A stretch of DNA of 64,000 bases, taken from the NCBI GenBank assembly GCA_015143295.1, contig CM026571.1:9242501-9306500 (forward strand). The letters are read 5' to 3'. The stretch comes from Tetracentron sinense (lineage: Eukaryota > Streptophyta > Magnoliopsida > Trochodendrales > Trochodendraceae). The stretch's first letter is position 1. Every line of letters starts with the position of its first letter. The translations under genes and the position numbers were made by a program. The notes under the pieces are model-generated. The model was not told the DNA's origin. It saw nothing but the letters and a program-made list of their open reading frames with translations, and did no database searches. Positions 55,351 to 64,000 of the stretch are shown one piece after another.

Positions 55351-58300
55351 AACTATCCCAATGGAAAGATGGATAAATAGTATGGGCCGCTTGACTATAG
55401 GTAGTTTATGTCAATGCCCAGTCAAAAAACCCTTGTTTTATAAGAGAGTCCATTTAGGAGATGTTTGGATGCAACAATTCCCCATCCAAATCAACTAATC
55501 TTCCTTTGTCTAGCTCCGAAGGAGTGAATGATGAAAGTGGTACCTTAAAATATGGGCTTTGAGGGATCTTATCTTTACTCTATTCCAGGGCGTTCAAGAA
55601 AATAAATCACAGAAGTTGCTTTTCCTGACATGGAGTAGCTGTAATCTAGGAAACTATCTCATATTATTGTGTCCAAACACTAGTTGTCACATCATCAAAC
55701 TTCATTAATCATAAAACCCTACGTGATGGAAAATTTGTTGGAAGATAAGGGACAAATAAAATCATCACCATTATGTCAATGCCTTATCACAAAATATTTG
55801 GGATCAAATCCTGTTTAGCTATTTCGTTCAATTAAAATCTATAGTTCGGGTTAAATTGTGGCATGCTATCTCTTTTCAGGAAGCAAATCATCTGTGCTCC
55901 TCCCTATGCTAGGATCAAATCGACTGTACGAATTTAACAACTGTACAAGAGATCCTCGCCATCAAACACTTAAACCATAGGGAAGAGCACAAACAATTTG
56001 GTTCATTTTCTTCACTATCTTCATTCATGTCTTTTTTGACATTCCATAGATGAAAGACGCATTAACCGATGGTCAATGTAAAGTCGTGACTTGCTCATGC
56101 TCTAAACATAAAGGCTTTTTTGGTTCTCATACTCTCACTCACCGCAAGAAAGCATATTTCACACATTGAATGTTCGTTAAAATATCAATTAGTGTAAATG
56201 ATTTCTTCTCCCTGATGGATGAGAAGGAAAGAAGTGCAGGTTTCACGATGACCATAAGAGATGAGAGTGCATTGATGTTCGCGTAATAGCTAGTTTTTGT
56301 AGAGCCAACATTGGTTATTGTTTAAAGGGTCCGCTTTTTTGCTGAGACATGAAGTAAGCTTTGTCATTTGACAGTATGCATGTCCTCTAGAGAACTAGGG
56401 TATTGTGTTTTTATCTCTTGGGTTGGAATTCCACTAAGACTTCAAATTTAACAAAATGAATGATTTCAAATCTCGTTTAAAAGAATGATAAGCATTGAAA
56501 TCTCATGAATGTAATCTTGCTAGAAACTTGACAAAAGTGATTTAAATTTCCTAACAACAAAAGAACAGGCCTTTAAAACATATGAAAGTCTGTTGGCACT
56601 AGAGATAGTGCAAATGAAGGATAATTAAGGTCCCAAACTTTCTCCTAGTGCCATTGGTAGAACAATTACTTAAATATCATGACTTTTACTGTAGTAGAAT
56701 TGTAGCCTTGCTTGTAAAGGAACTTGACATAATCTTTCTCAGAAGCATCGAATACTAGCTCAGGTCCACGACTTTTAGTGGGTAAATTTGACCGGAACCA
56801 TGAGCGAATTTGCATCTTCATAGTCTTTTTTCATCTAGAGAAGTGCTTATAGTCGTACAAATACTAAATTATCATCAACTTTAGTGAGTTTGATAATTAA
56901 TATAAGGGTAAAATGTCGCAGTCAAGAGATTATTAAGTCCTTGAGAAGAGACTATGTCTTGGTGAATGTTACCATGTTCAATCTGTTTAGACATTTTTAG
57001 ACTATTTGAGTATTAACCCTTTAAGATTCACACCTTACTTAAGTTATAAAAATCCTTAATTTTTATTTATTTATTTATTTATTATTATTATTTTTTTACG
57101 TTCAATTGGATTGCCTATTGAGGGGTCCACCTTGACATCCAATTGTTGGATTCAAAAATAACCTCCTACATGTTCTTTTTTCATGGGATCACTCATTATA
57201 AGTTCTAGTGATCGACGCCAACTAGAATGACCCTAGCCCAACCCTACATCAAGTCAAGCTGTGACTTTTGAACCCAACCCAACCCAAAATTTGAAATGTT
57301 AAGCACAAACCTGCCCATTGATCAGATTATGTTTGTATTAGGTCAGGCCGACCAATCCAAGTTGCACCCCTAGTATTAGGCCTGTCAAAATGGCTTTCGA
57401 ATGAGGGTGTTCAGACTAGCATGATACTCTAAAATCATTGTCCTCCTAAGGCCCAAAAGTTGGGTAAGGCCCAAAATGCAAGACCCATGGAGATAATTTA
57501 GTATATGATTCTTAGTGTTATTATTATTTAACTTAATTTTTAAATATCATATATATTTATATCTATATTACATATTATAAAAAGCATAATTCACATAAAG
57601 ACAATATAGGTTATTACCTAAGGTTCTGTTTCTGTAATACCGTTTTCTATAATCATAAAATATAATACCATTTTCTATAATCATAATACCCCTGTTAAAG
57701 ATTTTCCCATAATACCTTTTTCTATACTCGTAATATCCCGTGAGATTTATTTTTCTATAATATCCTTAGTTACGAGTTTCTATTTCTTAAAATATTCTTA
57801 CTATTATTATTAATCAAAATTTTATATTCTTTATTATTGTTGTTAATTAAATTTTACCTTTTTAAGAGAGTATGATTTTGGTTAGTACAAATTTATCCTA
57901 TTTTCCAAAAAATCCATATTATTATTATTAATTAATTAATTTTGTTATCCCATGTTATTTTACTAAGCAAATTTTATTTCTCACAGGTGCACGTACATGC
58001 ATAATTTCACAACCTCACCCCTCGGCAAAGCCCTTTAAATGTCCTGAACAATGGTTAAGAAGTTTAACCCATGTGATTAATTTTTCCCATATGTTTTTTC
58101 TTAAAACTTAACGGTATGGTATATTTGGTTGTCGAGAAAATATGGATTTTTTTTTTGAATTTTTAATACAATTTTTAGTTGTGTTTTGTCCAATTTTATT
58201 CTCTCTTTTTCACTTATCTTTTCAGCAGACAAAGATAGGGTAAGGGAAAGTGAACTTAACTACAGTTAAAAAGAGTTTAAAAAAAAGGAAAAAAAAGGGG

Positions 58301-58374
58301 GAACACGCCTCAGCTGCTCCACCAGCGAGCAGGTGATAATTATCCTTATATAAAAGGGAAATGGAAAACAAACC
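55351..58374. other. 3-kb intergenic region, no gene recognised
   Basis: Composition is a little less AT-rich between 55450 and 57000, but I find no protein frame, RNA gene or clear element. A (TTTA)n run lies at 57062-57095, and a 'CATTTTCTATAATCATAA' duplication near 57642-57690. Possibly old, unrecognisable transposon remains. Confidence 0.35.
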
Positions 58375-58585
58375 CAGCTGATCGCATTTCGTCCACACCC
58401 CTTTTTAACCATACATCAACTATGCTTAACCCCTTAGGGTTAAATAATCTAACCATGGTTTTCAGAAAAACAAAAACAAATTTATTGATTTTAATTTTAT
58501 TAAACTTAACCATGGTTTAAAATATGTTAAAAGAGACACCGGCACACTGCGGTCAGCTTAGAAGAGGACCCCGCGGTCCTCTTTA
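58375..58585. repeat. FB-B element, copy 4, in the NUDT14 promoter
   Basis: Contains CGTCCACACCCCTTTTTAAC, the core (TAGGGTTAAATAATCTAACC, TTAACCATGG) and GAGACACCGGCACACTGCGG, then the hairpin AGAGGACC-ccgc-GGTCCTCT (58563-58582). It ends 9 nt before the TATA box. Confidence 0.65.
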
Positions 58586-58590
58586 CTCCA

Positions 58591-58597
58591 TATAAAA
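58591..58597 (+). promoter_or_regulatory. TATA box of the Nudix gene
   Basis: CCATATAAAACCC, 132 nt before the ATG; a start site near 58622 would give a leader of about 100 nt, rich in CT (58640-58690). Confidence 0.5.
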
Positions 58598-58722
58598 CCC
58601 TAAAACCCCCTTAATTGAATTTCGCCACATACCTCATCGCTCTGTCAATCTCTCATTCCCTCACTCAGCTCTGATCTCTCTTTCAAATTTCAATAACTCT
58701 TTAAAAAAAAATCCATTAAATA

Positions 58723-61700
58723 ATGTCAAAAACTATAATTTGCTCTTCGTTCCAGCTCTGGCCCTCGAAGGCAGTGCTAGGGCAGCCATTGATAACCCTA
58801 CCTTCAATCCGTCAGTTCCACAGAAGAAGAAGAAGAATATGTACTAAAATGGCATCAGAAGCTTCGTCTCTCGCTCACATTATCGACTTGCCTGGACAAA
58901 TTGGAGAACCTGTACATGTTATTGCAGCTCCTGGTGTCTCCGATTCTGACTTCAGGCAAGTTTTTTTTTTCTTGGTTTATTTGTTTTTTATTCATTGCTT
59001 CATCGATCTGCAATAAATGGAAATTCATGATAGTGTTTCATTGAAAATTAAGGGAAAGTCGGGACACTCTTGCTTTTGAAACCCTAAACTGAAAACCCAA
59101 TTTGTGAATCTTCCCTCATAGGTTGAAAATGATTTCAAGGGATCCAATTGACGGATAGTAATGATAATTTGGTTACGAATCGATATGAATGTCTGGATTT
59201 CAGTGTTGTTCTTGAACTAATTGTTATTTGTAGTTAACTGGGTTGATGGTGTGAGGAATTCAAGCTCAGTATTCCAATGCCACTTTGTTAGAATTCAAAA
59301 ATAAAATAAAATAAAAATCTGTGCTTTTGTGTTGTTGAGGTTGGGCTTTGTGTTGCAGGTGTGCTATTGATTCCTCTTTATTCAAGCAATGGCTGAAGAA
59401 TATGCAGAGTGAAACTGGGATTTTAGCTCATGGAGATTTGTCTTTGAAACGAGTACTTATTCAGGTAGATTTTCTTGGTGTAATCATTTTTTAGTAGGCT
59501 AGGGGATCTTCGAAACACGGTTGGGAGAATTGTTAACTTATTTTGATGTGTTGGTTGTGTAAAAGTTCAAGAATTCGTTTTCTAGCATATATCACTAGTA
59601 AATGTTATATGCTCTATATTTCACCATACTGATATTCCGGACATTTTTTTTTCAATTGGTTATAGAGTGATATATATTGAATGAGGAAAAAGATAACAAG
59701 GGAGAGCTAGGGATCACAAGATAGTGAATCCAAACCCAGGAAAACTAGCTAACAATTAAATAATATTGGTTTCAGAGTACTGTTGTCCTGGACATTATTA
59801 TAATTAAATAATATTGGTTTCTTGTAATTGTTGGTTGAATTAGTTCTTTTTGCTGCCATGCTTTAAAAGGGTTATCAGTGACATTTCCCATTCTTTTGGT
59901 GATCATTGATGCCCCTTTTGTACTTAATTGTGATCTTGGAGTTTCTCTTAACTGAAGTGTCATTATCTGAATTGCTTAGCTGCTTTTTGATGGCTAAAGG
60001 TTGAAGGGTGGAAGATCTGATGCTGTATGAGATATCTCTAATCTTATTCTGCTTAGCTGGTTATGTGTTGCGATTTATTACATAAAATTTGGAGGTTAGG
60101 GGCTCTTGACAATGCTCAGCAAGAAAATACATTTTCGCTTATAAGCTTGCGAGGGTTAAACATCTGTATCTTGTTTTCTAATCTTAATCTCATTCAAAAC
60201 ATATAAGTAGGACTCACATAGACTGATAGATGCATGCTCAATTTTTTTTGTCTTTCGTCTTTCCGGTAGAGGAGAGCAACCTGATGGCCGGGAACGAAAG
60301 TCCAGCTAAAATATTCTTTAATCCTTAGTATTAACTACCACGTTTCGTTATAGCTTCAACTAGTTCTAATTGACGTCTATTTGCTAGCAGGGAGTCGATA
60401 TGTTTGGAAAACGCATAGGTTTTCTAAAGTTCAAAGCAGATGTTCTTGATAAGGAGACGGGAAAGAAGGTATTCGATTAGCATCTCCATTTATTGCTTCC
60501 TAATTTCAAATTTGTTGTTTTCATCAAACATTTGGTTGTACTTTCAATACATTATTGTACCAATCTAGTCATCCTTTCCTTTTGTCTGGGATTGCTTTTC
60601 ATGGATAACTTGAAAGTAATTAAATAATAAAATAAAAATTAAAACCAAGTGTGTGTACTGTGTAGTACCTTGTTTTCCTACAAAATATAAATTTTCGCAC
60701 CAACTTTTGTTTTGTTGTTAGGCACCCTACTATAAATCCATAATGTTCGCAAAACTTTTGGAAAGCAATATTTATTTTATTTTTCTGATTGTGTACACCC
60801 ACACCCCATCCCCTCTCCTTATCAGTAAGTATGAGTTTAAAAAAAATATATCCACAATTCCACATAAATAGAAAAATGCCAATTCTGTGTAGGTGTCACA
60901 CTCGTGTATAATATACCCAATTTATCAAAAAATCTGAATTACGGTTATTCCTTTTATCTTGGTTTAATAACCTTGTCGATACATACTGTACATTTATTTC
61001 TGAATTTGGCTTAACGAGAGCAACATGAGTATCCGGTTTTCTTTGTTCCACCTTGGAGACTATATTTTCTCTTTTGTTCCAGCACCCTTCATGTAATATT
61101 TCCATGCATATTCTCTTTCTTCATCTGTATGAATTAAAATATGTTTAGGTTCCAGGTATCGTATTTGCACGAGGACCAGCTGTTGCTGTGCTGATCCTCT
61201 TGGAATCTGAGGGTGAGACTTATGTTGTTCTTACAGAGCAGGTAGTTTGTTCTATGTTCAGATGGGATCTATGATGATACACTATGAATTCTCTGATCAA
61301 TAAAGCATACATATTGCTACAGTTGAGAATATGAAAATCTCTATTCATCAATCTCTGATAAACATTTCTATATATGTAAGGTTAGGGTCCCTGTTGGGAG
61401 GCTTATTCTAGAATTGCCAGCTGGAATGTTGGATGATGACAAGGGTGATTTTATCGGCACGGCGGTTCGCGAGGTCTCTCTCTCTACATACACATAAAAA
61501 CATGACATCATTTGGCAAACAAACATATATATATATATATATGTAGATTTGTGTGCGTGCACATGCATTGGAGTTTCTACACACGGACACGCATGAGATA
61601 TAAAATTAGCCGATAGTTCCTCTCCTAATACACTTATACTTGGTAAACAATTGGTTGTTTAGAGCTTGTTCCTACCTACTGAAACTTGTTCATCTTTAAC

Positions 61701-63725
61701 ACCATGTCATAATAAGTTTTACGTCATATAATAACGTGATAGATCACATTTTGTCTTCTTTGTATTTATAATGCTTCCATTTTCCTGTTTCTTGTGTTGC
61801 TTTTTCATATTCGTAGGCTATTATAATTTTAAGTTACGTGTAACGTACAAAAAACTGAATCAATGATTGAAACTGATAGTGTGTCGAATTGTTTAACATC
61901 ATGGTCAGACCATGGCTTGACCCACCCAGTTGGAATGATTTGCAGTTAGCATATAAATTAAATAATAAGAAAAAAAAAATGTCAATAGGAGGAAATAAAT
62001 AAGAAAAACAAGCGTGTAATTATTCTATGATTCTGGCCAAACCAAAGGACTCATTTTCGTAATGTAAGAATTGTTCACAGTTAAGTAATACGTCTTTGTG
62101 TTCTTGTAGGGGTAAGGTTTTATGTCCTCCCATTGCTATTTCTTATTAATAAACAGGTAGGGGTCTGCCAAACCCCCTACTTAAAAAAAAGGAATCATTT
62201 TGATTATTCCTCACCATTTTCCCATGGGTTGGCCCCAAAGAAAATGTTGCACAAATAAGAAAATTAAAAATGGAGCATTATTGGGAGACAATTCAACTTG
62301 ATTCATGATCGTTGATGTTTTTTTCTCATGTCCTTCAATCTTCATATCTTGCCTTTAATAAATTTGTTAATTAGCCATGCCTTCATTTCCTTTTTGATTT
62401 GATTATGTGTTTATTTAATTTTGCTCTTGTTTTTACATCTCATTGAAATTCCTCCTTTCTAAAAGAAACTCTAGTTTTGTTTTCTAATCAATTCGGGATC
62501 ATTTGATCCCTATTAAGAAAAGATGGTATTAGTCTTTGTATGGTTATGTATAATCCCAGGTGTTTGTCGGTTCAATGGTTGAACAACTGGATCAGATAGA
62601 ACCGTTGGTTCTAGGAAAAGAAAATGTAAAAAAATGTGGTCCAGAGGCTGGTACAGACCAGTTCCAGTTGAACTTGGTCCTATATTAACAATGCTTATTT
62701 CGGTTGTATATTAATTTGCTTTTGGCTTGAGAGTAACTTGGTTAAAATGTTGTCACTTAAGATTTAAAAATGATCTCCTTGTCTTCCTAGGGTTCTACCA
62801 CTCCAAATTCTGCCTATATGTAATGATAATCTTGATAATTGTGGCCATACCGTAGTTAATTATTTCGAGTGAATGGTGTAGAAAAAATGAACTTTATTGA
62901 TAAATTGATTAGTTCTCTTCAAGAACACCTAAACAGGGTTTATATATCTACACAAAATCAGAGCTACTAGGACTTGACTCAGCTGTATTATAAAATGTTG
63001 CGAATACAAATTTCTTGGCCACGATTTGTCATGTCAATGTTTCTGATGCTAGTACTGTTTAGTAAATCCTTGTTACTCTCATCCAAAATAATGAGTTTCC
63101 TACTTGGCTGAATATTTTTACTTCTCAGCTCCTCAGGTTAATATGTAGAAACACAGGTTTAGCCCGCGTTTTACTTTTAGCAGTTTGTCTTATGATGCTG
63201 ATCAGATGACTATGACAGGTGGAAGAGGAGACTGGCATACGTTTACACTTGGAAGACATGGTTGACCTCATAGCATTCCTGGACTTGTCAACTGGATGCA
63301 GAGTTTTTCCATCTCCGGTATGCAGGCCTTCATTCCTAACTTGTCAGAAGCATACATATGAAACTCACATTTAGAACATTTATAACCTTCTCAATCATAC
63401 TGTCTGTTTATTCTTGTTCTGTCTTATTAAAATTTATTCTTTCTCCCATCTCCGCTGTTAGGGTGGGTGCGACGAGGAAATTAGCCTGTTTCTGTACAGA
63501 GGGCATGTAGGGAAAGAGATTATAACACAGCTGCAGGGAAAAGAAACGGGTCTTCGTGAGCATGGTGAGCTGATTAAGGTGCATGTAGTTCTGTATGATA
63601 AGCTTTGGCGCATCACGGCTGATGCAAAGGCTCTTATGGCCATTGCATTGTATGAGATGGCCAAGAGAGAAGGGCTGCTACCGCCACACCCGAGAAGCTC
63701 ACCTACTGACTGTCCTAGCCACTAA
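58723..63725 (+). CDS. NUDT14: Nudix hydrolase 14-like, ADP-sugar diphosphatase, chloroplastic
   Basis: Seven exons: 58723-58955, 59359-59464, 60391-60468, 61149-61241, 61381-61473, 63219-63317 and 63462-63725, 321 aa. Intron 1 is GC-AG (TTCAG/GCAAGT); the rest are GT-AG. Residues 1-42 are Ser/Arg-rich and basic, as in a chloroplast transit peptide; a second in-frame Met is M43 (MASEASS). The Nudix box spans exons 5-6: GMLDDDKGDFIGTA then REVEEETGI, with the catalytic REVEEE motif intact but K in place of the first consensus Glu. Flanking signatures are VPGIVFARGPAVAVLILLES and the C-terminal GGCDEEISLFLYRG. Family enzymes hydrolyse ADP-glucose or ADP-ribose to AMP and sugar phosphate, which may affect starch precursors in plastids (family knowledge). 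Identification rests on end-to-end similarity to remembered plant NUDT14 proteins. Confidence 0.93.
61524..61542. repeat. (AT)n microsatellite in Nudix intron 5
   Basis: About nine AT units, beside a CT run (61474-61486) that begins at the intron donor. Confidence 0.85.
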
Positions 63726-64000
63726 AGCAGTTCCATTGTTGAATTTTATTTCTTCTATTAGGGTCTAACTGAACAGGACGTTGATGGCACTTCTCTGCTG
63801 TATAGAGTCGCCTTATGAATGTCTAGGCCATGTTCTTTTCGTGGGAATTGGAGGTGAGAACTTGTAATTCCTGCGAATTATCAATTTTTATGTTTTTCTT
63901 TATTTTTTATTTCTCAGGATTTCAATTCCTGCAATACTTCAAAAGCCACAAAATAAAGAATTTCTAGTCTAAAAAAGAAAAAACAGAACTTAAAGTCTCA
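63726..64000 (+). other. 3'UTR and downstream of the Nudix gene
   Basis: T-rich sequence after the stop TAA (63723-63725). AATAAA at 63952-63957 is a possible polyadenylation signal. The window ends here. Confidence 0.4.

Noticed and set aside
55351-58374. a hidden gene in the longest empty stretch
   Set aside because: I looked for exon-like frames with flanking splice signals on both strands and found none I could support.

Overview
This window is nuclear DNA from a flowering plant. It is AT-rich, has four multi-feature protein genes with GT-AG introns of plant type, and is packed with plant-type transposable elements (tRNA-derived SINEs, L1-type LINEs, Helitrons, a hAT element, terminal-inverted-repeat and foldback MITEs, LTR fossils). 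I cannot name the species; the proteins fit an angiosperm generally.

Genes, left to right. (1) 8653-10218, minus: a four-exon 228-aa 2-oxoglutarate/Fe(II) oxygenase of the prolyl-4-hydroxylase fold. (2) 13925-28246, minus: a ten-exon phospholipase D of the beta class, 1110 aa, with Pro/Tyr-rich N-terminus, C2 domain and both HKD motifs; its introns hold a hAT element, two LINE pieces and a MITE. (3) 37089-39383, minus: an intronless-CDS subtilase of 764 aa with a probable 2-kb 5'UTR intron and a TATA box at 41414-41420. (4) 58723-63725, plus: a seven-exon chloroplast Nudix hydrolase of the NUDT14 type (ADP-sugar diphosphatase), whose first intron is GC-AG. The reading frames of all four are intact when spliced as listed. 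They are unrelated housekeeping, secreted and signalling genes, not a cluster.

Intergenic layout. 1-8500: nested foldbacks, three SINEs, a LINE split by a foldback, and a 968-bp TIR element. 10490-13610: a tandem duplication, a Helitron and an 842-bp solo LTR with perfect 5-bp target duplication. 28600-37000: the densest MITE area, with a 274-bp Helitron, two diverged 'CAAGCTCGAG' repeats and two families of degenerate tandem repeats. 39500-46350: subtilase leader intron, SINE cluster and foldbacks of at least six families. 46800-50170: L1-type LINE remains, interrupted by a miniature LTR element. 50170-58600: SINEs, TIR elements and apparently gene-free sequence up to the NUDT14 promoter.

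The most unusual pattern is a set of foldback families (called FB-A, FB-B, FB-C here) that share one internal core (a CACGTGTCCCTTTT-like block, then TTAACNGTGGTTAAG, then a CACCCACCC/AGGGTT block and AAAACCAAGG) in about 18 places, but have different ends. Close to the ends are short perfect hairpins whose stem sequence differs between copies while base pairing is kept. All repeat assignments are from reading the sequence only; no database search was possible.
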